From the NCBI GenBank assembly GCA_947456965.1, contig CANGTU010000019.1, positions 1 to 51,455 of the forward strand: a stretch of DNA of 51,455 nt, written 5' to 3'. This DNA comes from Flavobacteriales bacterium. GTDB lineage: Bacteria > Bacteroidota > Bacteroidia > Flavobacteriales_D > Sanyastnellaceae. The position numbers and the translations under genes are program-made. This document shows positions 25,967 through 34,992 of this stretch, one piece after another; within the stretch, counting starts at the first letter, position 1; the number at the start of each line of letters is the position of its first letter. The notes below the pieces were generated by a model. That model was given only the letters and a program-made list of their open reading frames with translations. It was not told the DNA's origin and made no database searches.

Positions 25967-27541
25967 TTAGTATTTCGCGGTTATTTCCTTGGCTACTTGC
26001 TCCAGCACGGTAGTGATTTCCTCGCCAATATTGCCTTTGCGGATTTGGTCGAGGGTATCGCGGTGCTTGGTATCCAGATAAGCCAGGAATTCTTCCTCAA
26101 CTTTCTTAATTTGGTTGACTGGCACGCGGGACAGCAGACCTTTGGTACCACAGTAGATCATCGCGACTTGCTTCTCCACGGTCATCGGGGAGTTTTGGCC
26201 TTGCTTGAGGATTTCCACGTTGCGCCGGCCTTTCTCCAGAACGAATTTGGTTGCCTCATCGAGATCTGATCCGAACTTGGCAAAGGCTTCGAGTTCGCGG
26301 AATTGGGCCTGATCCAGTTTGAGTGTACCGGCGACCTTTTTCATGGATTTGATCTGGGCAGATCCACCCACGCGGCTTACGGAGATACCTACGTTGATAG
26401 CAGGACGTACACCCGCGTTGAAGAGATTGGACTCGAGGAAGATTTGTCCGTCCGTGATGGAGATAACGTTAGTTGGGATATAAGCAGATACGTCGCCTGC
26501 CTGAGTTTCGATGATTGGCAGCGCAGTGAGTGATCCTCCTCCCTTCACGCGGCCGCGGAGGCTATCGGGAAGGTCATTCATCTTCTCTGCCACGCTTTGC
26601 GTTTCATTCACCTTGGCAGCGCGCTCGAGCAGGCGGCTGTGCAGGTAAAATACGTCGCCAGGATAGGCTTCGCGTCCGGGCGGTCGGCGAAGCAGAAGGG
26701 ATACCTCGCGGTAGGCCACGGCCTGCTTGGAGAGGTCATCATACACGATCAGCGCCGGGCGGCCTGTATCGCGGAAGTATTCACCGATGGCGCATCCTGC
26801 GAAGGGTGCGTAGAATTGCAGAGGCGCGGGGTCAGATGCTGTGGCGGCCACCACAACTGTGTAAGCCAGAGCTCCATTGTCCTCCAGCGTCTTCACGGTA
26901 GCAGCGATGGTAGAACCCTTCTGTCCGCAGGCCACATAGATGCAGAACACAGGTTCGCCCTTATCAAAGAATTCGCGTTGGTTGATGATGGTGTCGATGG
27001 CCACTGTGGTCTTGCCGGTCTGGCGGTCACCGATGATGAGTTCGCGTTGTCCGCGGCCGATGGGGATCATGGCATCGATCGCCTTGATGCCGGTTTGGAG
27101 AGGTTCTTTAACAGGCTGACGGTATATGACGCCAGGGGCTTTGCGCTCCAGGGGCATTTCGAAAAGTTCACCGCCAATGGGGCCTTTGCCGTCAATGGGT
27201 TCGCCGAGCGTATTCACGACGCGGCCTACCATTTGCTCGCCCACTTTTACAGAGGCGATACGTCCGGTGCGCTTTACGCTTGCACCTTCCTTGAGCTCTC
27301 CGGATGGCCCGAGTAGTACGGCCCCCACGTTGTCCTCCTCGAGGTTGAGGGCAATGCCCCGCACGCCGCTCTCGAATTCAATCAGTTCACCTGACTGGAC
27401 ATTGGAAAGGCCATAAATACGGGCGATGCCGTCACCTACCTGGAGGATAGTTCCTACCTCCTGAAGTTCGGCTTCGGTCTTAAATCCTGCGAGTTGCTCG
27501 CGGAGGATCGCTGAAATTTCTGCGGGTTTTACTTCTGCCAT
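25967..27541 (-). CDS. atpA: ATP synthase F1 alpha subunit
   Basis: 524-residue non-catalytic nucleotide-binding subunit of F1. P-loop GDRQTGKT is at residues 171-178, preceded by [31 protein letters not shown]-type sequence, [14 protein letters not shown] and [16 protein letters not shown] are characteristic of the alpha chain. The start [17 protein letters not shown] is standard. It lies between atpH (20 nt gap) and atpG. Confidence 0.98.
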   Translation of the reverse strand: MAEVKPAEISAILREQLAGFKTEAELQEVGTILQVGDGIARIYGLSNVQSGELIEFESGVRGIALNLEEDNVGAVLLGPSGELKEGASVKRTGRIASVKVGEQMVGRVVNTLGEPIDGKGPIGGELFEMPLERKAPGVIYRQPVKEPLQTGIKAIDAMIPIGRGQRELIIGDRQTGKTTVAIDTIINQREFFDKGEPVFCIYVACGQKGSTIAATVKTLEDNGALAYTVVVAATASDPAPLQFYAPFAGCAIGEYFRDTGRPALIVYDDLSKQAVAYREVSLLLRRPPGREAYPGDVFYLHSRLLERAAKVNETQSVAEKMNDLPDSLRGRVKGGGSLTALPIIETQAGDVSAYIPTNVISITDGQIFLESNLFNAGVRPAINVGISVSRVGGSAQIKSMKKVAGTLKLDQAQFRELEAFAKFGSDLDEATKFVLEKGRRNVEILKQGQNSPMTVEKQVAMIYCGTKGLLSRVPVNQIKKVEEEFLAYLDTKHRDTLDQIRKGNIGEEITTVLEQVAKEITAKY

Positions 27542-27561
27542 GGTTGTGTTCTTTTTCCCGG

Positions 27562-28119
27562 TCAGAGCTCGGGGATATACGGGTTTTCAGAAAAATCCCT
27601 GCGGAGATTTCTGAGGTTAGTCAAAACGGAGGTATCAATCTGGTGATCACCGACCTTGAGCACAAATCCACCAATGAGCCCGGGATCTACCTTTTCTTCC
27701 AGTTCAATGGTGCCGGGCGCCAGCGATGATACTTTGGCAATAATGGCTGCGCGGCTTTGCTCGTCGAGGGGCGCTGCCGATATTACGCTGGCTGGGGTGA
27801 TGTGCTTGTGCTGCTTCATCTGTGCGATGAATGATTCTGCAATCTCCGGCAGCATGGACTCCCTTCCCTTGTTGGTGAGGAGGACCATGAACGCCATCGT
27901 GGTCGGATTGACCAATGCGCCAAAGAGCTTGCTCAGGGCTGCATTCTTCTTGTCCGACTTGATGACGGGACTTTCCAGAAATATCCGCAGGTCACGGCTC
28001 GACCGCACCGTCTGGTGCACGAGCTTCATATCCTCATAAACGCGGTCAGCCTCATTGCGCTCTACACACAGGTTGAGCAGCGACTTGGCATAACGCGAGG
28101 ATATCCGGATTCCCTTCAT
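27562..28119 (-). CDS. atpH: ATP synthase F1 delta subunit
   Basis: 185-residue peripheral stalk connector (OSCP-like) between F1 and the b subunit. The N-terminal helix bundle begins with [20 protein letters not shown]. The C-terminal domain has [20 protein letters not shown], the most conserved block of the family, where the GG and D are typical. The start lies 5 nt after the atpF stop codon, which supports cotranscription. Confidence 0.95.
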   Translation of the reverse strand: MKGIRISSRYAKSLLNLCVERNEADRVYEDMKLVHQTVRSSRDLRIFLESPVIKSDKKNAALSKLFGALVNPTTMAFMVLLTNKGRESMLPEIAESFIAQMKQHKHITPASVISAAPLDEQSRAAIIAKVSSLAPGTIELEEKVDPGLIGGFVLKVGDHQIDTSVLTNLRNLRRDFSENPYIPEL

Positions 28120-28124
28120 TGTCC

Positions 28125-28622
28125 TTAATTCTTGCTGAATTCACCAGTGAGTGCCTGATTGAGCGCTTTTTGACGGTCGCCGTCGCTGAGTTTTTCGCGC
28201 ACCAGCTTTTCAGCGATCTCGATAGAGAGTTGGGCGACCTGATTCTTCAGATCTGCGATGGCTGCCTTCTTCTGGTTGTCGATTTCCTGCCGTGCCGAGC
28301 TGATCATCCGATCGGCTTCATTCTGAGCGCGTTGCTGGGCTTCAGTTCGCATCTTCTCACCTACGGCTTTCGCTTCGCGAAGGATGACATCGCGTTCTTC
28401 GCGCGCCTGGCGCAGCAACTCTTCATTGCCGGCCTGCAGACGTGCCATTTCCTCGCGTGCCCGGTCGGCTTCGCGGATGGCGTTCGCAATGCCTTCTTCG
28501 CGTTCTTTGAGCGATTGGACAATGGGACCCCACGCCAGCTTCCTTAGCAGGAAGAGGACGATCAGAAATGAAATGGTAGCCCAAGCTACCGTTCCAATGG
28601 ATACACTCAGCAAGCCTTCCAT
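28125..28622 (-). CDS. atpF: ATP synthase F0 b subunit
   Basis: 165 residues: one N-terminal membrane segment (TVAWATISFLIVLFLLRKL, about residues 9-27) and a long, charged helix that dimerises in the peripheral stalk, rich in E, R, A and Q. GPIVQSLKEREEGIANAIRE just after the membrane span is the standard start of the stalk. It lies between atpE and atpH in the same orientation. Confidence 0.95.
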   Translation of the reverse strand: MEGLLSVSIGTVAWATISFLIVLFLLRKLAWGPIVQSLKEREEGIANAIREADRAREEMARLQAGNEELLRQAREERDVILREAKAVGEKMRTEAQQRAQNEADRMISSARQEIDNQKKAAIADLKNQVAQLSIEIAEKLVREKLSDGDRQKALNQALTGEFSKN

Positions 28623-28651
28623 GGATGCAGTTTGTGGTTAGTTGCGAAAGA

Positions 28652-28909
<258 letters not shown>

Positions 28910-28919
28910 TTATTGTGTG

Positions 28920-30164
28920 TTAATGAGATGCGTGTGAAGGCTCTTCGTGATGGTGGTGCTCCTGGGTGGCATCACCGAAGTAGATGGCCGCCAGCAATGT
29001 GAACACGTATGCCTGAAGAAAGGCCACAAGGAGCTCGATGAAGAACATAAAAACCATGAAGAGCACGGCCCCGGCTCCTACACCGTATCCAAGCGCTGCA
29101 CTGTTCTGACCGAAAAGGATGATCAGTCCGACAAACGCGAGGATGATGATGTGACCCGCTGTGATATTTGCCGTTAAACGAATCATCAATACAGCAGGCT
29201 TCATGAAGATGCTCAGAATCTCGATCGGAACGAGGATAACCTTGATCGGCAGCGGGACTCCGGGAGGCCATACGATGTGACCCCAGTAATGCGCATTGCC
29301 ACTCACCGTGGTGATGATGAATACCAGTGTGGCCAGAACGATAGTGACACTCATGGTGCCCGTAACATTAAAGCCACCGATAAACGGAATCAATCCGAGA
29401 AGGTTGGAAATCCAGATAAAGAAAAATACGGTGAGCAGAAAGGGTACATAGCGATCGGCCTTGCGTTCCCCGATGGACGGGATGGCTATATCGTTGCGCA
29501 CGAACAGAATGAAGGGCTCGATCATATTCTGAAGGCCCGAGGGAGCCTGACCCTTCCTGCGCAAGTAGGATTTGGCTATGCTTCGGAACAGCAGAATCAT
29601 GATGCACACCACCAGGAGCATACCAAACACGGTTTTCGTGATGGAGAAATCAATCGGATGGTCGTGAGAAGCGTGTTCTTCTTCCCCATGAGGAACATCG
29701 CCGTGGCCCGGAGTCATGTTGGCAAGACTATCAGGAGCAGGATGCGCCGCATGCGCAGAATCGGAAGAATGCGCCACGTGTTCGTTGTGGTTGTGACCAC
29801 CTCCAGCGAGGGTAATAACCTCGTGGTGGTTTTCATAAGTCACACCGGAAGAAGCAGTGTAAGGCTTGAACAGAAGCTCCCCGTGCTCATTGGTGCCATT
29901 CCAAAACTTCGATGAGGAGAAAACATCGAGGTGACCATCATGCAAGAGGATGACAGGAAGCGGAATATAGAGGTCGCCAATGATGTGGATTTGATGTGCA
30001 TCACTGATGTGGTGCATGATCATATCGCCTGGGCTGAATTTTTCACCATCCCCTTCACCACCGCTGGCCTGAACCGGAAAAACCAGCGCAAAGAACAAGG
30101 CAAGCAAACAGGCCATGCGCAATGCGGGTCGGAATGGAGCGGGCTGGATAGGTGTCAACGTCAT
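28920..30164 (-). CDS. atpB: ATP synthase F0 a subunit with His-rich extension
   Basis: Proton-channel subunit. The essential Arg is in MIRLTANITAGHII and further channel segments follow (GVGAGAVLFMVFMFFIELLV, LQAYVFTLLAAIYFGD). I start at ATG 30164 (414 residues) because a TACTTTTG promoter element at 30190-30197 would place the transcript start downstream of the 30206 ATG, and 30164 begins a signal-like segment (RMACLLALFFALVFP). Between this signal and the channel lies a periplasmic-type domain with a His-rich insert (GGGHNHNEHVAHSSDSAHAA and on), and the C terminus ends in EHHHHEEPSHASH. The family is usually near 250 residues; long N-terminal parts do occur in Bacteroidota. Confidence 0.92.
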   Translation of the reverse strand: MTLTPIQPAPFRPALRMACLLALFFALVFPVQASGGEGDGEKFSPGDMIMHHISDAHQIHIIGDLYIPLPVILLHDGHLDVFSSSKFWNGTNEHGELLFKPYTASSGVTYENHHEVITLAGGGHNHNEHVAHSSDSAHAAHPAPDSLANMTPGHGDVPHGEEEHASHDHPIDFSITKTVFGMLLVVCIMILLFRSIAKSYLRRKGQAPSGLQNMIEPFILFVRNDIAIPSIGERKADRYVPFLLTVFFFIWISNLLGLIPFIGGFNVTGTMSVTIVLATLVFIITTVSGNAHYWGHIVWPPGVPLPIKVILVPIEILSIFMKPAVLMIRLTANITAGHIIILAFVGLIILFGQNSAALGYGVGAGAVLFMVFMFFIELLVAFLQAYVFTLLAAIYFGDATQEHHHHEEPSHASH

Positions 30165-30189
30165 GAAATAACCCCTGAAAAATTCGCGG

Positions 30190-30197
30190 CAAAAGTA
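30190..30197 (-). promoter_or_regulatory. -7 promoter element for the atpBEFHAG operon
   Basis: Minus-strand TACTTTTG matches TAnnTTTG. The predicted start near 30183 leaves a leader of about 18 nt before ATG 30164. It lies in the 113-nt gap after the AtpI-like gene, so F0 and F1 genes can be transcribed apart from the SprE-bactofilin-AtpZ cluster. Confidence 0.5.
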
Positions 30198-30277
30198 TAG
30201 CGACATAGCCCTTCAGGCGGCACGATGGAGAAATTTTCTTAAAAAGACCTGAAAACGCCGGCTTGCAGCTCTTGCGT

Positions 30278-30667
30278 TCAGCGCTGCGGCGTGTCTTCCT
30301 CGCCGGTTATGCGGAGGTATCGCACCAGCAGGATCGTAAAGGCGACATAGATGATAAACGTGCCTAAGGCCACAGGGACCTTTTGCATCTTGAAGTTGTA
30401 GATATACACGCCAAGAAAGGAGGCGGTAAGGAGCAGTTTGGTGGTGACGGCAGCCATAAAGGCCGTCACGAAGCGCTGAGCGCTGCGGGCCGATGCCTTG
30501 AGCACGTTGGCATACAGGGCGGCCGTCAGGATAGCAAAACCAAAGGGGACATAGTACATCACTGTGGGCACCACCATAGCAGTGAGAGCGTTCAGAAAGA
30601 ACACTACGAGAGCAAGTCCTGCCGCAAGCAGGAAGGCAACAGGGGCAAAACGGGAAACGGGTTTCAT
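30278..30667 (-). CDS. AtpI-like membrane protein
   Basis: 129 residues with four predicted membrane segments (VAFLLAAGLALVVFFLNAL, VMYYVPFGFAILTAALYA, FMAAVTTKLLLTASFLGVY, VALGTFIIYVAFTILLV). It lies between AtpZ and atpB, the position that the ATP synthase I-type assembly protein takes in many operons. AtpI is thought to help form the c-ring and may carry ions. Sequence similarity to AtpI is weak by eye, so the name rests mainly on topology and position. Its start overlaps the AtpZ stop codon by 4 nt. Confidence 0.6.
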   Translation of the reverse strand: MKPVSRFAPVAFLLAAGLALVVFFLNALTAMVVPTVMYYVPFGFAILTAALYANVLKASARSAQRFVTAFMAAVTTKLLLTASFLGVYIYNFKMQKVPVALGTFIIYVAFTILLVRYLRITGEEDTPQR

Positions 30668-30891
30668 TGTCGGTTCAGATCACGGATGGCGAGGTACATG
30701 GCAACCCCCACAGAGAGCAGGGAAAGGGTGAGCGTCCACAGGTGCATCCTGTTGGGAAAACGCTCATCGAGCGACAGGCCTGCCCAAACGCCCAGTCCGA
30801 TGGTCACCGCCATCTGAGTGGCCATGCCAGCATACCTGATGAAGCCATCAGATCGCGGCGGCTTCGGCGGCTTCTCCGACACGGGCTCCAT
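30664..30891 (-). CDS. AtpZ/AtpI family F0F1 assembly protein
   Basis: 75-residue, two-helix membrane protein. A basic, proline-rich head (EKPPKPPRSDG) leads into FIRYAGMATQMAVTIGLGVW, then AGLSLDERFPN and a second helix. YAGxxTQxAxTIGLGV and the LDE loop are the AtpZ signature. AtpZ has been proposed to help move Mg2+ or Ca2+ and to assist ATP synthase assembly. Its first 44 nt overlap the 3' end of the bactofilin gene in another frame; an AAGGAG stands shortly before its start and supports this start. The AtpI-like gene overlaps its stop by 4 nt. Confidence 0.85.
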   Translation of the reverse strand: MEPVSEKPPKPPRSDGFIRYAGMATQMAVTIGLGVWAGLSLDERFPNRMHLWTLTLSLLSVGVAMYLAIRDLNRQ

Positions 30892-31279
30892 CTTTCTTGA
30901 TCTCCTTCACTTTAGCGCCCATGTTGCAGGCACCTGTGAATACGGCGCCTGGCTCGATGGCCAGCTTATCGGTCAGGATATCTCCTTCCACGCGTGATGT
31001 TCCCTTGAGTGAGAGCAGTTGTTGCACATTGATCTTGCCCTTGATCAGGCCTTCCACTTCGGCATTCTGGCAGTGTACAGTTCCCTCCAGCTTGCCGGCT
31101 GGGCCAATCACCAGGCGTCCCTTGGTGTTGAGGTTGCCCTTGAAGGTTCCGTCAATACGGATGTTGCTTTCGCAGCGGATTTCACCCTCTATAGAGGTGC
31201 CTTCCACCACACGGTTGATTGCGAGATCGGGCGCGGCGTCATTGGTTCTTGCCATGGATTTATGGTTTTTGTTAAACAT
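30848..31279 (-). CDS. Bactofilin (polymer-forming cytoskeletal protein)
   Basis: 143 residues, right-handed beta-helix that polymerises without nucleotides. INRVVEGTSIEGEIRCESNI and RIDGTFKGNLNTKGRLVIG are the typical first rungs, followed by repeats (GLIKGKINVQQLLSLKGTSR, then VEGDILTDKLAIEPG). Bactofilins localise partners and shape the cell; this one has no membrane segment. ATG 31279 is used, though 31255 (MARTNDAAPD) is possible. It begins 3 nt after the sprE stop codon and overlaps atpZ by 44 nt, so sprE, bactofilin and atpZ form one unit. Confidence 0.92.
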   Translation of the reverse strand: MFNKNHKSMARTNDAAPDLAINRVVEGTSIEGEIRCESNIRIDGTFKGNLNTKGRLVIGPAGKLEGTVHCQNAEVEGLIKGKINVQQLLSLKGTSRVEGDILTDKLAIEPGAVFTGACNMGAKVKEIKKDGARVGEAAEAAAI

Positions 31280-31282
31280 GGG

Positions 31283-33979
31283 TCAATAGTTCTCATCGTA
31301 GAATTCGATGTACGCATCCAGGTTCTTGGTCTTGAATAACTGGATGTAGTTGCTTTTGGAAATCAGGTAGGTGCTGTAACCGGCGGAGTTAATGCTGCCC
31401 AGACGATTGGTGTTGCCGACAAAGGCGTCGAGGTACTGGCGGGCTTCAGGCACGGTCTTGAAGGGTTTGACAATCATCATGTGCGTATTCTTATCCAGCA
31501 AGTTGTTGGTCACCTTCAGCGCCGCACTGGCGTAATATTCCGAGTTATAGTCGGTAACTTGCGCCTTGATATTATTCACGTTGACTCCCTGAGTGGGCAG
31601 CACCAGCAGGAAGTAGTGCTCCATTTCCGGGTTAAAGGTAAAAAGGCCATCCGTTTTGGATTCGGGAGGGGTCTCACCGCCGTCACCTTCATTTCCGTTA
31701 TCCGGCTGCTGACCTGATGAGCCCCCTTCGTTGCGGGTGGCAGCCAGTAGCTCCTTGCTGCGCTCGGCTTCCGGGGTGCCCGCACATTTATCCACAACCA
31801 ACTGAAGCTCTCCGAGGTATTTTTCCTTCAATCCGTACGAGGCCTCGGTATAGCCTACGCATACAGCCCGCAGCAACCTGTACTTGCATATCAGATGATT
31901 GTCTGGCTGGCCATCGATCACCTGGTTGCAAGCACTGATAGCCTGGGCATAATTGCGTGAAGTATAAAAACCATAAGCTGACTCGTAGCCAGCGCGCTCC
32001 TCCGTTTCTTTCACATCCTTGATGTCGAGGTATTCGGGATTGTCCACGAGAATAGCCCAATCCGTTCCGGGATAGAGTGACTTGATTTGTTCGCCCCAAT
32101 ACCGGGAGTCACAGGTCTCGCAGAATGGGTTCTTTCGGTAGTTCGACAATTGCTCCTTGCTCAACCAGGTGCGGAACAGGAGGTAATGAGCGACGGGGTG
32201 AAAATCACTCGTTTCTATGTTCCGGATCAACTGCTCCCAGGAGTCTATGGCGTTATCCTCGTCATCGAGTTTTTCCTTGTAGATGACGCCAGCCATGTAG
32301 TAGGCCTCAGTCACTTCTTCTCTGGCCGCCTCCACCTTTTGGTTGTCACCACAAGGAAGATTGGCCATCAGTTCCTCGATGCTGGGCACATAGTATTTAT
32401 CCTTGACCTCGGTGCCCGCCTCAGTTTCCGCTTCCTGTTCCACCTGGGATTCATCCGGGGAGTTCATATCCAGAGTGAACCGGGATTGCAGACGCCAGTT
32501 GTCTTTCAGCGGCCGGGTTCCCCAGTAATCGCGGAAGGCCTCTGCCCCTTTTTCGCGCTGTGACTCGTTGTACACCCAGAATGAGCCGGTTGGCTCATTG
32601 GTTTGTGCGTCTTGGGCAGCTCGTGCTGCACGCTCCTCATCTTCTTGTTTCTTGCGCGCCATCTCCTCTTCGAGTGCTTTGCGCGCGCGACGCACGGCCT
32701 TATTGAGTTCTGCCTCGCTGAGATCGCATAGCTGGAGCAAACTATCATTGAGGACGATGGTATTGAGGTAGCCTATGAGCTCCGTCAGACTCTCTGCCCT
32801 TGCTTTGATCTCCTTGTATCGTGGGTGCTTTTCGTCAATCTTCCGGAAGGTACTATCGTAATTGATCTGCGCCTCTGCGTATTGGCGCTGGTCAAAGTAG
32901 AGATCGGCCAGTCGAAGGAAGGTCTTCGCCTTTTGCTTGTTATTGCCGGCAGAAGCTTCAATGGATTGCTCAAAATACGCAATGGCAGCCGGCCTGTTCT
33001 GCTCTTCCAGCTCAATCTCGCCCAAAGCGAAGTAAATCTGATCGCGATAGCCGATGTTCTTCTCATCTTTCAGAAGCTTCATCAGCTCCTTGCGGATCTC
33101 TTCGCCGCTTCCTCCGCGACGGCTGAATGAAAGGGCCTTGTTGATGCGGGCATAAAACTCGAGTTCGTAAGGCGGTCTGGACCGGATCACGGCATCGTAT
33201 TCGCGCAGGGCTTCGGATGACTTGTTAAGGCGCTGGTAAACCTGCGCAAGGATGAAGTGCGGACGGGCGCGATCGCGTTTTTTGCTGATGTGCTTCAGGG
33301 CAGTCTCCAGCTTTTCTGCAGCTTCATTGAGTTTGCCCTGTTGGATGTAGTTATCGGCCATCACCAGGTAGTAGTCAGCCTGGATGGATTCTTTCATCTC
33401 TTCTGTGGGAGCGACCCGGTTGAGGGCTTGATTGGCCTTGCTGTAATCGCCCCGGGCTATGCATGACCGGGCAAGCCAGGTAGTGCTGATCACCTGGGTT
33501 TCCTCTTCCTTGTACTTCCTGGCTACGTATTGAAAGAGTTCTTCGGCTTTGTAGTAGTTGCGCTTGTAGAAGTAGGACTGCCCGATGAGGAGGTAGTTTT
33601 CATCGATCCACTTGTTCTGCTTAGGCCGCTTCTTGCCTTTCTTCGGCTCGACCGTGATGGTATGCCGGGCAATGACCTTTTCACATTTCTCTATGGCACG
33701 TTCCATCTCAGGAAAGGCTTCGCGGGCAGTTTCCTCGGTTCCGTAAATGAACACTGGCAGGAGCTGGTCATAGTCTTCTACGTGAGCCAGCTGAATTTTT
33801 TCTACCCCCTTCTTTACGCTCTCGCCTGCGTTGAAATGGCCGTTGAAGTGGGCAGTCGTGTTGTGATAAACCCGGTAGCTGAAGCCGTCTTTGGTAGTGG
33901 AGCAGGCATGGAAAGACAACCCCGTGATCAGCAGGGCCGCGACATGGCGCGCGATCATGGCAGGCTGTCGGTTTGACAT
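31283..33979 (-). CDS. sprE: TPR lipoprotein SprE/PorW of the type IX secretion system
   Basis: 898-residue lipoprotein with lipobox LSFHAC (Cys26) and many tetratricopeptide repeats (WIDENYLLIGQSYFYKRNYY, then ALREYDAVIRSRPP, AIAYFEQSIEASAGN). The start after the Cys (STTKDGFSYRVYHNTTAHFN) is the SprE/PorW signature. SprE is needed for gliding and secretion in F. johnsoniae and PorW in P. gingivalis links the outer-membrane complex to the motor. The C-terminal part (about 770-898, HYFLLVLPTQGVNVNNIKAQ and on) is a globular domain also found in the family. It lies upstream of bactofilin and divergent from the M23 peptidase. Confidence 0.9.
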   Translation of the reverse strand: MSNRQPAMIARHVAALLITGLSFHACSTTKDGFSYRVYHNTTAHFNGHFNAGESVKKGVEKIQLAHVEDYDQLLPVFIYGTEETAREAFPEMERAIEKCEKVIARHTITVEPKKGKKRPKQNKWIDENYLLIGQSYFYKRNYYKAEELFQYVARKYKEEETQVISTTWLARSCIARGDYSKANQALNRVAPTEEMKESIQADYYLVMADNYIQQGKLNEAAEKLETALKHISKKRDRARPHFILAQVYQRLNKSSEALREYDAVIRSRPPYELEFYARINKALSFSRRGGSGEEIRKELMKLLKDEKNIGYRDQIYFALGEIELEEQNRPAAIAYFEQSIEASAGNNKQKAKTFLRLADLYFDQRQYAEAQINYDSTFRKIDEKHPRYKEIKARAESLTELIGYLNTIVLNDSLLQLCDLSEAELNKAVRRARKALEEEMARKKQEDEERAARAAQDAQTNEPTGSFWVYNESQREKGAEAFRDYWGTRPLKDNWRLQSRFTLDMNSPDESQVEQEAETEAGTEVKDKYYVPSIEELMANLPCGDNQKVEAAREEVTEAYYMAGVIYKEKLDDEDNAIDSWEQLIRNIETSDFHPVAHYLLFRTWLSKEQLSNYRKNPFCETCDSRYWGEQIKSLYPGTDWAILVDNPEYLDIKDVKETEERAGYESAYGFYTSRNYAQAISACNQVIDGQPDNHLICKYRLLRAVCVGYTEASYGLKEKYLGELQLVVDKCAGTPEAERSKELLAATRNEGGSSGQQPDNGNEGDGGETPPESKTDGLFTFNPEMEHYFLLVLPTQGVNVNNIKAQVTDYNSEYYASAALKVTNNLLDKNTHMMIVKPFKTVPEARQYLDAFVGNTNRLGSINSAGYSTYLISKSNYIQLFKTKNLDAYIEFYDENY

Positions 33980-34060
33980 AAAGAGGCCCTCCCTAACATA
34001 GGGCCGGCTAATTTATTTTATTTTCAGCGTTTTCTTTGCAGAAACCTGAAATGCTGACCG

Positions 34061-34930
34061 ATGGAAAGGAAGAAGGGAAAGAAGAGGCTCATGAAGAAGC
34101 TCCGAAGCCGGTTTCGGCTTACGGTGCTCAATGAGAACACGTTCGAGGAGCAATTCTCCTACTCACTGACGCCCATGAACGTGATTATCATGTTCGGCGG
34201 TCTCCTGCTTGTATTCGGTAGTCTGATCTACCTGCTGGTGGCTTTCACGCCCCTTAAGGCCTATGTCATTCCCGACTTCACGGATTATACGTACCGCGAA
34301 GATGCCCGCAGGGCCCGCATAGAGGTGGACAGCCTCCTTGGAGTTATTCAGCAGCAGGAGCGCTACCTGAGTGATCTGGGCTACGTGCTTCGGGGCGAAA
34401 CTCCGCCGGATGTTTCCGATACCACCTCGCGGCAAGCTACGGAGGCCGATCTGAATTATGCCATCAGCGAAGAGGACAGTCTGCTTCGTCAGCAAGTGGC
34501 TTACCAGGACCGGTATGAACTGGAAGCAGAAAGTACACGAGAAGTAGGTAAGGCCATGGTGCTGCTCATGAAGCCCGTCAATGGCACGGTTTCCAATGCA
34601 TTCAATGCGCGGGAAGGCCATTATGGTGTGGACCTTATTGCTCAGGAGAATGAGCCAGTGAAGGCCGTGCTCGATGGCACCGTCATTCTTTCTTCCTTCA
34701 CCGCCGATGGCGGCAACGTGATCCAGATACAGCACACCAACAATCTGGTTTCAGTATACAAGCATAACAGCGCCCTGCTGAAGAAGGAAGGGGACTACGT
34801 AAAAGCCGGACAATCCATTGCATTCATTGGCAATTCAGGGGACCACAGCGAGGGTCCTCATCTCCACTTTGAAATCTGGCAGAACGGCGTGCCGGCAGAT
34901 CCGGAAGCATTTATGTCATTTGGTAAATAA
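34061..34930 (+). CDS. M23-family peptidoglycan endopeptidase, membrane-anchored
   Basis: 289 residues with a cytoplasmic basic head, one membrane segment (about 40-60) and a periplasmic coiled region, then the LytM domain. The zinc and catalytic residues are all present: H187 and D191 in EGHYGVD, H235 in YKHNSALL, and H267/H269 in GPHLHFEIW. This suggests an active enzyme, unlike many NlpD-type activators. LTPMNVIIMFGGLLL is the span. It is divergent from sprE with 81 nt between, where the two strands carry only weak promoter motifs (TTTCTTTG plus, TAAATTAG minus). It could remodel the wall for envelope machines; that is inference. Confidence 0.9.
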   Translation: MERKKGKKRLMKKLRSRFRLTVLNENTFEEQFSYSLTPMNVIIMFGGLLLVFGSLIYLLVAFTPLKAYVIPDFTDYTYREDARRARIEVDSLLGVIQQQERYLSDLGYVLRGETPPDVSDTTSRQATEADLNYAISEEDSLLRQQVAYQDRYELEAESTREVGKAMVLLMKPVNGTVSNAFNAREGHYGVDLIAQENEPVKAVLDGTVILSSFTADGGNVIQIQHTNNLVSVYKHNSALLKKEGDYVKAGQSIAFIGNSGDHSEGPHLHFEIWQNGVPADPEAFMSFGK

Positions 34931-34992
34931 ATGCGATATCCCTTACCACGGGGGACTTATGGCGGTTAAAAGGCGGATCGCAGACCGGCCTC

